Assembly (NCBI GenBank): GCA_027923505.1
Contig: BROI01000001.1
Coordinates: 1,148,501 to 1,212,500, forward strand
Direction: 5' to 3'
Length of the DNA stretch: 64,000 nt
From: Mayamaea pseudoterrestris
Lineage: Eukaryota; Bacillariophyta; Bacillariophyceae; Sellaphorales; Sellaphoraceae
Shown: piece after piece, positions 1 to 11,957 of the stretch
How positions within the stretch are numbered: position 1 is the first letter of the stretch
How the letters are laid out: each line of letters starts with the position of its first letter
Position numbers and translations under genes: made by a program
Notes under the pieces: generated by a model
What the model saw: only the letters and a program-made list of their open reading frames with translations
What the model was told of the DNA's origin: nothing
Databases searched by the model: none

Positions 1-3000
1 TCATCTTTGTTGGTGACAAACAATGGAATGATCTCTTTGCTGACGAGAATGTTCGTCAGGCAGTCATCACTTTTTAACCATAGGTCCGGATTTGGTTCCT
101 CGAGAAAACTCTCAGCATTCATTGAGACTTCTATCGTTCTCAAAATTAAAAGCAGTCGATGGTCTAATATTCTTGCATCCGGAATTGGACATCGCTGGTG
201 ATCTTTGATACGTTCAGATGATGCGCCATCAACGCTGTCGTCGCCATCTGCTGAACCTTTGATTATATGGGATTCGCTTTCGCTTTCCATATTCACAGGG
301 ACGAGCGCAGCATGCTTGCCGATAGCGTCCAGTAAATCAGATTGCATTCTTAGCAGCGTTACAAAATGTGAATCAGTTCCATCGTACGCAAACGCGTTTT
401 CGACTTGCGTATCAGGCATATTTTTCGCTGCAAGCTCTGCTTCCGCTCCGCCTTTCCGTAGTCTGGCAGCATCCACTTCTCGCTGGGAAGCGGCTTTCGC
501 TGCGGCAGCTACTGCCGCCTGCACTTCAAGTTCCGCTTTAATACGAGCAGACTCTAACGCACCATCGAACGTTTGGCGCGCAGCAGCAGCGGCAGTGCGA
601 AAGCAATCCATTGCTTCTTTGCAAGCCTCATCCTCGTGTACGAGTTTTCGCAATTTTTGCGCAAATGGAAGTTCCGAGTCGTTCCGCATCGATTCATAAT
701 TCCCTAAACCATGTACAAAAGAACCGATCAGCAGACCAATGTCACAACTCCGATCCCACCAGGACACTGGCTCGCGTACACGTATCAAGCTAAGATTTGT
801 GCTAATCGCAAGCGACAACTCTTCGGTCGAGATATAGCGAGCCTTTAAATCAACATCAAGGTTGATAAGGTCATGACTTGCACAGCCTCGCTTTCCAAGT
901 TCTTCGTGACCTAATTGACTTAGCACCGAGTCGATGCAGTCTTCGATAAATTGGTTCAGTCTTGTAAGTAATCCAATACGCCGAAGCGCACGCAGAGCAC
1001 CACCATTTCGGAGGAGGTCAACGTAAACAGGTTCCACCAAAATCGCGGGCATGCGAAGCATCCGGCGGTAACTCTCAACGTCGGCTTGCATAATTATGAC
1101 ATCTCGAATTGATTCAGTCAACCAATCAACTTCCGAAACACTCAATCCGCCGAGCCATTCTTGAAAAAGTGCTCGTAGATGAACGAAATTGGGTCCACCT
1201 GGAAGTTTCGTTATCAACATTTGCGCGGCTTGAAGGCCCAACTGGAACACATAGCATCGGACAAAATTTTCAAGGTCTTGCAGTGGAAGACTGCTTAAGT
1301 TCGACTCGCTGCGCATCTTGCAAAAGCGGCCAAATCCGAATCGGAGGAACGCTGCAGTAGCTTTCGCTCGCTGAGGAACTTCCCATCCTTGCTTTAGCCT
1401 CTCCATGAGCGGATCCTCATTCTCGGCTCGCTTCAAGCTTAAATGCCTTTCAGATTTCTTCGTTTTCTTCGGTTTCAACAGTAAGTCTAAATTTTCGGAT
1501 GGAGTCTTGTTCATCTTCACCACCTCTCTGGAAAGCGTCGGTACTTTTGCTCCGCCTTTGTTGTCCAAAAGTTTAACGCTCTGCTGTTCCTGCTCAAGCT
1601 TCTTCTTGGCTTTCACTTCTTGGATTTTTTGCTTCTTCTCCAATCTAATACGCTCCTTTTCTTCTCTTTCCATAAGCCGTTCGAGCGCTAGCCTATCCTT
1701 CCTCATTTGCTCGGCTTCAGCTACTTCGGCATAAGGATCGTAAACTTGCACTTGCTTTCGACTTCGTTTCACGCCATCGTCGATCATTTGCGCAATGTCT
1801 TCCGGGGTCTCAAGTGGAACTTCCAAACCAATCGCCTTTGACCAGAAATCAGGATCGTCTAGATCGACATCCTTTTCGCCTTCGTCCGTACTTGCCACAA
1901 AGCTCGCTTTGCTGAAACTACCAAGCCCGCTTCCCAGAGAGGAACTAGTGGCGTCTCCATAAACAACCTTTTTGGAACTGTGTGCAAGCAGCTGATCTAT
2001 GTCCGTCTCCATGAATTTTTCTGCCTCGCGGTCGTCTTCGTCGCCTCGGAAGACATCATATGCCCCTTTTTTCAAAAGCTCGTCAATTTCCTTTGCTTGC
2101 TGCTCTCGATCCGCTTTCTTTCTCGATTTGTTGTCAGCGTCGCTGTCGTCTCCAACACCTTGCTCCCTATTTTGCGACAGGACGGCTCGCTCAAGGCCCA
2201 GTTTCATGCTCGCGGAATGAAACATGTGCATCTCGTATGTCTTCGCTGTCAAAAGACGAAAAACTTGGACAGCTTTTGTCTGTCCGATTCGATGACTGTA
2301 TACAAATTAATGAAACCGAAAATGCAATTAGATACGACAGGACAAGCGAGCTGATTTTTAACGAGGAATTTCAACGAGGGATGCAGTACTTACGCTCTCG
2401 CCATTCTGCAAATGAAACATGAGAAATGAAGTGAGTAACGTCGGTCGCCACGATCAAGTACAGTTCTGATGTCATGTATGGTGCTTACGCTTGGAGGTCC
2501 TGTGATTGGCACAACCAGGAATGATTAGAGATCACAGTCATTACCTCCCATCTCGAACGCCACTCGACAAAACAACTTACATTTTGGGGGTTCCAATCAC
2601 TGTCGTAGATGATCACAATATCAGCTGCAGTCAAATTCAAACCAAGACCCCCTGTAAAACGATGAAGAGTCAGAGAGAGCCTTTCGGCAGCTGCTCCGCC
2701 AAAGCTTGGCGCTTGAACTCACCGGCCCTTGTCGACAGAAGCATAACGAACCGCTTCAACGAATTGCGGTTAAAACGATCGACGGCATGAGTACGAGAAG
2801 AGGAGGACGTCGACCCGTCTAAACGCTCATAGCGATAGCTTTTCATCTTCAGTAGCTCCTCAATCAAGTCTAGCACACGAACCATCTGAGAGAAAATGAG
2901 AACCTTGTGGCCGTCGGCGAAAAGCTTATGTAGTAGCTTCTCCAGTAAAACCATCTTTCCAGAAGACTTGACCAGTTGTTCTCCAAACAATTTTCCTTGG

Positions 3001-6000
3001 TCATATTCTATTGCGTGTCCTCGCTCATCCTCCTTCTCCGACAGCTTCGCCGCTGCTTCACTGACGATGCGATCCTCCGCACCTTTCACAAGATAAGGAT
3101 GGTTGCAGCACTTACGCAACTCCATCATAACATTCATTAGTGACGGCTGGGAAGTTAGACAGAGATGTGAGCGGTAAGTATATGCACATTGCGTTAACAG
3201 GGCAATAGCGAGCTGCAAATTCGACATACCGCATTATTGGGTTTAGCTCCTTTGTATAGAAACGCTGTATTTCGCTCGTAAATTGCCTTGTAAAAAGTTT
3301 TCTGTATAGGTGTTAACGAAACCTCCAAAATTGTCTCTTCTTTTGGTGGCAATGACTTTTCAACGTCTTCCTTCACGCGACGAAGCAAGTAGGGTTTTAA
3401 AAGGGAATGCAACGCATTCACTTGCTTCGCATCAGTCATTTGCCCAAACTTTTGTAGAAAATCGTCCTCGTCATCGAAGATGGTTGGATTCGCAAAATGG
3501 AGTAGCGCATAGAGCTCATCCACGCAGTTACCAATAGGTGTACCGGTGAGTAAAACGCAGTAGTCGCGCGGAACACTGGCAAGTTCTTCAAAAAGCTTAG
3601 CTTTAGAGTTTTTTAGGCGATGGGCCTGCGAAAACACAAATAATTGTGATGCATGAGACAGAGGGTGGCAGTGTCGCGAGGTTGATTCAAGACTCGTTGC
3701 GCAAAAGTATGACTCCCCAACAAAAGCTGTACTCACCTCGTCTACTATAAGTGTTCGCCATTTGAGCTTGGATAGGACCGTGATATCTTTCAGAACAACT
3801 TCATATGTAGTAATTAACACGTGAAACTTAGTGATGCCGCTCTTCTTTAAGCTCGCGGCTTCTTGTTTCGATACAAAAGGCTCAGCGTAATAAAACTCGT
3901 GTTGGACAAGAAAGTCTCGGGCATTGGCTGAGCCATGAAAAAACACGACGTTGAGGTCGGGTGCCCACGCTTTTAGCTCAGATTCCCATTGACCAATTAA
4001 TGACAAGGGAGCAACAATGAGAAATGGACCACGCACTCGCGCGCCTGGAGTAGTTTGAAGCTCTTGCAAAAAGGCGGCCGACTGAATAGTCTTTCCAAGA
4101 CCCTGTATAAAGATGTTATGCTGTCAAAACGCATGGACCTTACCAGACACAAGGTCCAGCAGCACGTCTACCGAACTTACCATTTCGTCTGCTAAAATGC
4201 AAGAGCGTCGATTCCACCAATTAAACAACAGCCAGTTCACACCCTCCAGTTGGTAACTGCGTAACTGAAATCGAGGCACAGCTTCCTCATCATCATCATT
4301 AACCACAATCGGCGCGCCGTCAAGCCCAATGATGGGTCGCGCACGCATTGACTTTCCATAATTAATTGATCCATCGAGCTTACGGAAGTCGCGTATGTTG
4401 GGATGGGGTCGCATGGCAGCCTCAATCGCCTCATCCACGTTCGGAGCGCGCTGCCGATGCCAAAAGTCTTCCGCTTCATCCACTGCATCGCGTTTAATGT
4501 CGCGCCAGTATTCCCATGTCATTTCCGAGTAAGGAAGACCCTTCCATTTGACAACGTATCGAACGTTATCTTCGGGATCCCAAGGAGCATCTTTGCTGGC
4601 TATGTCTAACACGTTGCAAGCCGCCTTTCGAATGTTTAGCGTGGCCTTGTCTAATTCGACGCAAGCCGAAGCATTAACCGTTTCGATATCGTCGACATCC
4701 GCGCTCGCATCCTCCATTTCCTGTACCAGTGCACGATACTTCAGTAAGTTTAAACCCCGTTGTTTAGCTAAAACTTGCATGTTCATCTCCGACTCATCGC
4801 AAAACATGATACGTTCCACTTCCAAACATTGCGGCGAAAAGAACCCATCATTGGCCTCGCCGTTGTCGTCATCGGCTGTTGCGATCCCATGCGCTTGAAT
4901 CGTGGCAGCCACTCGACGTTCCTCCTCCATGACTTTCTTCCAGTCCAAACCTAATAATGCTTCTTGCTGCTGATAATACCGACGTATCTTGTTTTTTGCA
5001 GTGCTATTATTGGAGGGATCCAGTCGCGTCAGATCAGACGCTCGCTCCCAGGAGCAATGCATGTGCGAGCGGCCCCGCCATTTGATGAGTAAGAGCTCCT
5101 CGCGCGGACCAGCTTGGAGTGTGTATTTTGGTGCAGCATTTGCCACCTTGGCTTGCTCGGCCGCTATCGCGAGAATCAATGGACACTTCGAAGGAAGCAA
5201 TCTCGATACTTCCAGACGCCTGAGTGATTCCCCGAAAAAGTCTTCGTTCGCCAAGAGTCGACTTTGAATGACGGTAGCTTCCGCCAGAGACAGTTCCACT
5301 GGCTTGTCGTCTCCATCCACCAGCTGAAACGACGTGCGCGTCTTCCATGCGTACACCTTTTCGAGCACAAACACGTTCAAAAAGTTTTCTCGTGAGTACC
5401 AAAGCGTATTCAATACTCCAGGAGGTGGACTGTCAGCTACGATAGTGTTGAGTTTCGATGTAACCACGATTCCATCTGCGGCAGCTTCATTGGTTGCAAA
5501 AGCTTCATCCATCGCACTACTAGTTTGTGTCTGTTTAAAAGGTACCAATCGTTGTCGCTTCTTCTTGGGAGCAACCTCGTCCTCATCCTCCGTTTCCGTC
5601 ATCAACAGGTCATCGTCATTCACATCGTCCACGTAGCTGGCTCGTTTGATTGGCGCTCGCAAACTAGCTCTATGCTTGGAGTAAATGCCGTAACCACTAT
5701 CCAGATCCATGCCATGCGTCCGAATCTTTAGAATTATTGGGTCATTCGAAAGAATGCGGATCGTTTTTGGTTCCTTGTGCTTGTGTCGCTGGCGAGGGTG
5801 CTTCAATGTCGATGATGAGTCACTTGACTTTGATTCTTGTGCATGGCGGGCCGGAGCTTGCGCACTTCCTTGCCGGTCTCGGTCATGCGGCAGATGCTGC
5901 TGCGAGGAGGATGTTGACATTGGCAGCGACCGACCCGATAGCTTGTGCTTTGGCTTTTTAAACTGTCGCAGTCGCGCATCCTCGACTGATCCTGGCGTCG

Positions 6001-6139
6001 GTGGGGCAACTGGTATTGACGACGCAGACGCACTCGACAACGATGACGGAGGCGGAGCAGGAAGCTTTTTGCGTGGAATGGCACCAAGGACTGGAGGAGG
6101 AGGCTGTTTGCCATCGCCGCTACTGCCTGATCGTTCCAT
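1..6139 (-). CDS. CHD-type (class III-like) chromatin-remodelling ATPase, 3' end outside the window
   Basis: An ATP-driven nucleosome remodeller acting in the nucleus. I infer eight exons: 6139-4181, 4102-3737, 3625-3230, 3146-2723, 2651-2581, 2499-2489, 2405-2394 and 2295 to the window edge, all joined at GT-AG sites in frame. At least 1844 residues are present. The N terminus is low-complexity. Two chromodomain-like blocks follow ([13 protein letters not shown] near residue 350, [16 protein letters not shown] near 530). The SNF2 motor then shows ADEMGLGKT (motif I), VDEAH (II), LLTGTPIGN (III), STRAGGLGLNL (V) and QAMARAHRIGQ (VI). Far downstream, [16 protein letters not shown] resembles the SANT/SLIDE-side block of CHD6-9. 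The first ATG is 6139; the open frame to 6163 begins with TTG. The two tiny exons carry motif VI. Family assignment is secure; the CHD7-like subclass is inference. Confidence 0.9.
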
Positions 6140-6909
6140 GATGCTAGATTCTTGAATGATCAATCGGCACCTCAGCTAATGTTGTGTGTGGAGTATATCT
6201 GAAGTGGGGAAAATGATTTGTGTGAATGACCTGTTCAGATACAGAGCACAAGCGACAAGCATAGCTGCTCAGCAATTGTAAACATCAAGTGTAGAGTTTG
6301 TAGAGCTGCAGAGCTGCACTCGCCCTAAATCACGGCCTCATTCCATCCTTTAATCATCCGGCGATCAAATTCAGTTTGTCGGAAGGCATGCATGCATAAC
6401 AAGCGCTTTTCTTCAATTTCAACGTCAGCAGGCTCTCATCGCTTCTTTTTCAGAGCTACCACTGCTTCCCAACATGCGCCGTTTCCCATTCCTTAATGAA
6501 AGCAACAACAATTTGTTCTATAGAAACTCACCTCAATGTGTATGTCAATCGAGCACTTGCTTCAAGACCAATCCCAATATCACGACTTGGCTATATGCAC
6601 AAACAAACGCTGCAGTCTTATCGCTGCAGCTGTCCTGCGTTCGAAGAAATTGTGTGGCTGCCACATCATGATGCCTGCCAATTTCACGTCATGGTCGAAG
6701 AAGTTGGATCGGATCATCCGCGTTTTCGCTTCAAAACTTTGAATGGCTAATTATTTCGCATCATGACGTGGATAGAAGCTATCCTATGCTGGCGGAGTAA
6801 GCTATGCAAGTGCCACCAGAAGGTACCGATGAAGCTGTATTTTAAATCATAATAATTATTAAAGCACTTTGGCTTTTACTCATGCTCACCGGTTATTGCT
6901 TTCGACTCA
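6140..6909. other. Intergenic: upstream region of the CHD gene
   Basis: About 770 bases between the CHD start and the stop of the next minus-strand gene. Only short, biased open frames are present and none looks like a known protein. It should hold the CHD promoter and the 3' end of the neighbouring transcript. I see no clear regulatory motif. Confidence 0.6.
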
Positions 6910-8539
6910 TTAGAAGCCTTTCGTCGCTGACGCAACCTCCTGCTTGCTAAATTCATTCGCCGCTTGAACAGCAGCTGCCTTGGCCATGGCGACAATGGCA
7001 TCGGCTTTCGCCATTGCTTTGGGGTTCGCCTGTATCTCAGCTGTCGTCGCATTCGCCATGGTGGAGCGGGCCTGCGTCAATATACGATTGGCCATATCAA
7101 TGGCAACTGACGCAGCTTGCTGGGACGGAAACACGCCCAAGTAGCGAGATTGACCGACAAAGAAGATTTGCGCTTGCTGAATGTAGATATTTGGTTTGAG
7201 TGATTGACAGATTCAGCGAGCGTGCGAGAACATGACGAGAAACTTTGCAGCAATGACACCACGAGTTGTATCATGTTCGTCCACGTACCCATTTGCCGGA
7301 TGGTCGTTTCGTCACACCAAGAGGCAAATTCAAAAGATCGCAAGTGTGATCATTTAGAGCGGCTGTGGGTGCTATTTCAATTGACGTCTCGTCGCTATTG
7401 GTAGCAGCTCCGTCCGACGTAGTCTGCTTGTCTCGTGGACGAGTTGTCATGGCATTCTTACTTTTGGGACTACACGCAGCATCAGCTGCATTTTGTATTG
7501 TCGTTGACTCTCTCTTGATTCTCCGAATATTACTGCAGTTGCTATTCTCATCGGCTCCGACATCCTTGTCTGCTGCTACCCTTTCTATGGCGGCTTCAAA
7601 AGGATCTGTTTCGACAGAGGAACAAGAACCCTTCATCCCAATGCGTTTGCTGCCAATCTCGACGCATTTCACAACGTTTTCATTTACTCCATCAATATTC
7701 GTCATGCCAGTCGATAGAGGCCGCTGCTGTCGTTGATTTTCTATCTGTTTCTTTTGCTGAATCGATGCAAGCTGTTTCTCCATACAAATTTTCTGCAACG
7801 TTTCCAATCGCTTGGCCCTGGCGGATGTTTTCTTGGCCTTGTGCGGCGTGGTAGTAAATTGCTTGCGCGACAGGACAAGATTCTTCTTCCTTCGCGCAGG
7901 AGCGTTACTGGTTTCCTCCGAATTGGTCGGAGAAATCGTACTGGCCGTTGTCGTCGTAGACGTTGTAGTTGAAATTGCGCGAGGCTTGCGAGGAATGGGA
8001 AATGGTTTCGGCGCAGCTGACGATTGGTATTGCCAGGCTGGCGGATATGTATATGGATATGAATGATGTTGAGGCGCAGCAGCAGCATGCCTTTGATAGT
8101 AATGTTGCTGATACATTCGTTGCTGCTGCGGAAACGGAGGCTGCGCCAAAGGTACTTGCTGCTGCGGCATGGACGGTCCTGGTTGCTGCTGCTGCATTGG
8201 ACGCGATTGCACCTCCTTGACGTGCGATGCGACGATTTCGAGTGGATCCGACAATGGATTCCATCCGTACCCGCAATACACCATGAAGCGTCCGCCTCGT
8301 GAGTGAATCGTCTCCACAATATCGCGCGAGGAAACTTTAGCATGAATCATTTGATGAAAGGCTGCATTGCCTGGCCATCCAAAGGCTCCTAGTAGAACGT
8401 CATGCTGCTGCTGCCGCTGCGCTAACGTCAAAGCAATATGATGAGGTTGATTGTCGGCTGCTGACGAGGCTGCTGAATCTGGAATTGGCTGGCGCTCCAA
8501 AATGGCAGCTGCTTCAGCAATGCAATCCAAGCTGTTCAT
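6910..8539 (-). CDS. DUF6824-like plus AP2-like domain protein (putative transcription regulator)
   Basis: Two exons, 8539-7289 and 7176-6910, with a 112-base GT-AG intron, give 505 residues. Residues about 48-110 (HDVLLGAFGWPGN, then SRGGRFM) match the DUF6824 pattern that is common in diatoms and related algae. The middle is Gln/Pro-rich, then basic (residues about 180-270), as in many nuclear regulators. Splicing joins TKRPSGKW to QAQIFFVGQSRYLGVF, followed by AIDMANRIL. This rebuilds an AP2-like fold of the stramenopile type (GKWxAQI..GKSRYxGVF..A). The intron lies right after the GKW of this domain, which supports the join. Nuclear DNA binding is inferred from the AP2-like part; targets are unknown. 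Confidence 0.82.
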
Positions 8540-9235
8540 TGTAGTTATATACAGTACAGTTTAGTACGCTTCACTCATGGAGCAATTTCGGAGCGTTGTT
8601 GTGCGCTGCGCCATCTCTCGTCGATGCTTTCGCTTTGGCAGTTTCTCGCCGTCGCGCGAGCATGGCCGTCAACGGTCGGTTCCATCTTTTCAAAAAATTG
8701 AAATCTGAAACGTCGCACTGGTTTCCTGATTCGTGGAGAGCAAGAACAACTGCGATTGCGCCTCGTCATCTCCTTCCTCTTTATCCTCTCGCCGCATCTC
8801 ACGTTCAGGGGCTACTAGTATCGATGATTGCATCACGACGTACGTCTTTCATTAGTCATGAACACCGAGAGAGTCCGTTGTTGGTAGAGGCCGAGAATAC
8901 GAAGCAAATGTCGCGTGCTGCTCGCTTCTGATGCTACTTGCTGATAATCATTACCAGGTCATTAGAGTATCTCTGTTCGAAGCAAATGCTATATATAAGA
9001 AACTCAATCTCGTCATCGTCCTCCACTTACACGATACTACAGGCTTCCAACGAATCAGCAATGTCCAAACTTGATGCTTTCCCGCGGTGTTCTGTGTCGC
9101 AATTCGCAATGTACTTGGATCTTGAATATTCGACGTCGACCGCCAAGACGCCAAGAATTGCTGGGAAGCTTTCCATGAGCGCAATGGCCTGCACTCGAGA
9201 TTCTACGCGATGAGGGGACTCGCTGTAAACTTGGT
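8540..9235. other. Intergenic: upstream of the DUF6824/AP2-like gene
   Basis: About 700 bases with no convincing gene. Open frames on both strands (for example 8596-8931 plus) look compositional. The last part, from about 9100, may already belong to the Cys-rich relic that follows, since a plus-strand frame there reads DRQDAKNCWEAFHERNGLHS. Confidence 0.5.
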
Positions 9236-9695
9236 CTAGTGCCTTCTTGTAACGACGGACGCATGAAACGAAATGGATACTTTCGTTGCGACAAGTGCGA
9301 CGTCTATTTCCACCGAAACGACCCTTAACAAGGAATCTGCGGAGTGACGCGCTGTCGCGGAAGCCTCATTACATTGTCGAGTTGCAATGCCGCATTGCAT
9401 CCAAGTGTTTTGACTGTGAAGATCACACACCTTGCGACCAACGCGCACAAGGCCGTCGTCTGCCTTGATTGCATAGGGGGTGTCGTGTGGGTCTGCCAGG
9501 TTTGCGGCATTCGGCCGCGCTGACTGCTGTGGTAGTCAACTTTGCGGTGATTGCGGCAATGCGTGGAGCGATGCCTATCTAATTGCGACGAATGTAACGG
9601 TGGCGCATGCAGCGTGCGATGTGATCGGCCTGATCCTTTCCCTGGTGCCAGAGAGCTTGAGCAATGCTCCAAAAATGTGCCATTGTAACTGCTTC
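9236..9695 (+). pseudogene. Relic of a Cys-rich, zinc-binding-like protein gene
   Basis: Plus-strand translation shows successive Cys-rich pieces in changing frames: RNGYFRCDKCDVYFHRND (about 9273-9325), then CLDCIGGVVWVCQVCGI (about 9460-9510), then LCGDCGNAW (about 9540-9570), then NCDECNGGACSVRCD (about 9585-9630). Together they look like one zinc-binding Cys protein whose frame is interrupted by at least three shifts or stops. No GT-AG introns fit the breaks. I therefore read it as a decayed host gene. Untranslated exons with unusual splicing, or sequencing errors, are less likely alternatives. The original function is unknown. Confidence 0.4.
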
Positions 9696-9755
9696 GCAGA
9701 CTCTTTAAGTGTTTACACTAATAAATCACGTCAATAAATATAGTATCAGTGTAAT

Positions 9756-11957
9756 CTATTTTTCCTTTTTCCCTTCGCTTCCGTTTTCGCCAACATTGTC
9801 TCCCTCTTCCACCCCTTCCTCTGGTTGCTGCTCTTCCTTCTCCATTGGCACCGCTTTGGCCTCCCGTCCCGCTTCCTTGGAGCTCAGGACAATCGCGTCG
9901 ACTGTAAACTCCGTGTCGCATCCCATGAATTCGTGACTTTTAAGACTCACAGTGAATCGGTATTCGCCAGGTTCAGAGGGTGCCTCGAACATAATTTTGC
10001 CCTGAATCGCACCCTGCTTTGGGTTTGCAACCACCACTGGCCGAGCACACAGAAAGTCACGATCATTATTTTTCTGTCGTTGTTCAAACATATCTAGCTT
10101 GTCATCGTCAATCTCAAGCTGCGCCAAGAGTGGGTCGTGTCGGTCGATGCGCTTGTGCCATCGCGTTTTCGACTCGTTCTCAACATTGCCCCCAAGTCGT
10201 TCAGCCTGAACAATAACCCACCATACTTCGCGAAAGGTTTGAAGAGCAATCTCAATTGGGATGCCTTGTTTTTGCCACTGCATAAACTTTGCTTTAAGCA
10301 TTGGTTCTGCATGTGTTCGTTCTACCGCAAACTGCAACGCTGTTCCAGAGTCACCAGCGACAATGTTGCTTTCACCTTCCGTCGTAACTAGAGGCGCTTC
10401 TTCTTGATGCACCTGCAACTTTGGAACGCAGTTGACTGTTCTCATGCAAAAACTATGAAACTTGTCCTTTTCGTTCATCTGACAACCAACCGAAAACATG
10501 GCGACAGATTCAATCGTTGTTTGCAGCAAACTAGCGGAATGAAAGGTGGAAGCAAGTCGAATAATCGCTTCCAGTAAAAGTCGCATGCGATGGCGAAACA
10601 TGACGTTTGCTCCAAAGTAAGTTTGATCAATCATTGGTGGAGGACCAGCAGCAGCAGCCGCTAATAGTTCCTTATGCGTGTTCAAAAATTCGGAATGGGT
10701 CCGACCTGTCAGCATGCAGAGGACCCGGCTTATAGCGGGATCCTGAAGTGGATTGTCGATTGCTGTCATATCCTCGAGTGCTGCCACGTCTGGTGGTGGC
10801 CACAGGTTTGCATTGGTTAGATTTCGTTGCACCCATGCTTGTCCCAAGACGCCGTCGTCAACTCCTTCCAGAAGCATGGAGTGTATTTCCGTGGATTTTT
10901 TCTTCATGCTTTCTTGTAGCTGTTGCTGCTTCTCCTTCGCGGCTCGACGGGCGGCTTTTGTTGCGACATCGTCGTCGTCATTCTCATCATTCTCGGAATC
11001 ATCAGCCCAGCCGTCATCATTCTCCAGCAACGCATCCCAAGCATTTGAAGTATTTTCAGCTTGCCCTTTGCTCTTTTCTGCTAGCAACTGCGCGACCCGC
11101 TCGTTTCGTAGCTTGTCGATGCGTTGCAGATCCATCTTGGCCCAATGAATCATCATTTTGGGCGCGGTCGCAGCCAGATACAAGACTTGTTGGTGGGACA
11201 TGTCGGGCTTCATATACTTGGCCAGGTGCTGCAAGTCTTCCTGGATTACTTGATTCTGCATCATGGCAAAGTCTTCTTCCGGAATTTCGTCATCTGTATC
11301 CGTTTCATTGTGGCGGCGACTCCCTAGAGCAAATCCAACCACGCCAAGTATGATACATGCGTATGCAAGCTTCATTGACGTCGCAATTTCTTCATCCCAA
11401 ACAAGCAGCCACTTTGGAAATTGCAGTGAAAACACCGGAGTCAATAGAGGTCCTTCTGGATGCCCATGTTTTGCGTATTGGTCCTTGGCCGAGTCTTCGG
11501 TGAGTGAGCGAAACGCCCAAACAGCTTCTTCGAATGCGGCGCGACTTCCGGTATCCTTATTCGATGGATGTACCTTCTTGACAAGCTCGCGGTATGCTGC
11601 ATTGATAATTGTCGTGTAGTCAGTATCGTTGCGTTCAGACTCGCCTGGGCGAGAGATTTGAAGAATTGCGTACGGATCGAATTGGGAATGTTCATGTTTT
11701 AGAATAGCGCCTTGTATCCGACCAACCGTGAAGGTGTAGCCAGCGAGCGCCAGCAATGATATCAGGTGCCAGGTATATCGCGAGTACATAGCTGGTGCTG
11801 ACTTGTTGCGTGATGACGCTGCAGACCGACTTAGTCGAGTTGGTGTTCCAGAAAACTGGAGGTAGACGGCTCGTGCGAATGCCATGAAACAGATTGCCAA
11901 AAGCCCGGCCGCCACGGGCATGAGCTCCACTGGTACTGGATAGCTGTTCTTTGGCAT
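9756..11957 (-). CDS. SEC63: SEC63-like ER translocon J-protein with altered HPD motif
   Basis: Single-exon gene of 733 residues, ATG at 11957. It should help move proteins into the endoplasmic reticulum with Sec61 and the Hsp70 BiP. Visible parts: membrane segments at about residues 10-35, 58-80 and 185-205; a J-like domain at about 92-160 between segments two and three, the known Sec63 topology; a long cytosolic part with acidic stretches; and a C-terminal Sec63/Brl region with WWVIVQAERL and the closing beta-sandwich (IMFEAPSEPGEYRFTV). The J domain reads KKVHPSNKD where HPD is expected, so the Asp that triggers Hsp70 ATPase is replaced by Ser. The tail is acidic/basic (EEGDNVGENGSEGKKEK). 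Length and order fit the family; the HPD change raises a question about its J activity. Confidence 0.88.
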   Translation of the reverse strand: MPKNSYPVPVELMPVAAGLLAICFMAFARAVYLQFSGTPTRLSRSAASSRNKSAPAMYSRYTWHLISLLALAGYTFTVGRIQGAILKHEHSQFDPYAILQISRPGESERNDTDYTTIINAAYRELVKKVHPSNKDTGSRAAFEEAVWAFRSLTEDSAKDQYAKHGHPEGPLLTPVFSLQFPKWLLVWDEEIATSMKLAYACIILGVVGFALGSRRHNETDTDDEIPEEDFAMMQNQVIQEDLQHLAKYMKPDMSHQQVLYLAATAPKMMIHWAKMDLQRIDKLRNERVAQLLAEKSKGQAENTSNAWDALLENDDGWADDSENDENDDDDVATKAARRAAKEKQQQLQESMKKKSTEIHSMLLEGVDDGVLGQAWVQRNLTNANLWPPPDVAALEDMTAIDNPLQDPAISRVLCMLTGRTHSEFLNTHKELLAAAAAGPPPMIDQTYFGANVMFRHRMRLLLEAIIRLASTFHSASLLQTTIESVAMFSVGCQMNEKDKFHSFCMRTVNCVPKLQVHQEEAPLVTTEGESNIVAGDSGTALQFAVERTHAEPMLKAKFMQWQKQGIPIEIALQTFREVWWVIVQAERLGGNVENESKTRWHKRIDRHDPLLAQLEIDDDKLDMFEQRQKNNDRDFLCARPVVVANPKQGAIQGKIMFEAPSEPGEYRFTVSLKSHEFMGCDTEFTVDAIVLSSKEAGREAKAVPMEKEEQQPEEGVEEGDNVGENGSEGKKEK

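Noticed and set aside
6140-6163. Longer N terminus for the CHD protein
   Set aside because: The frame opens with TTG; the first ATG is at 6139.
8596-8931. Plus-strand frame of 111 codons
   Set aside because: No motif, compositional only, in the upstream region of a gene.
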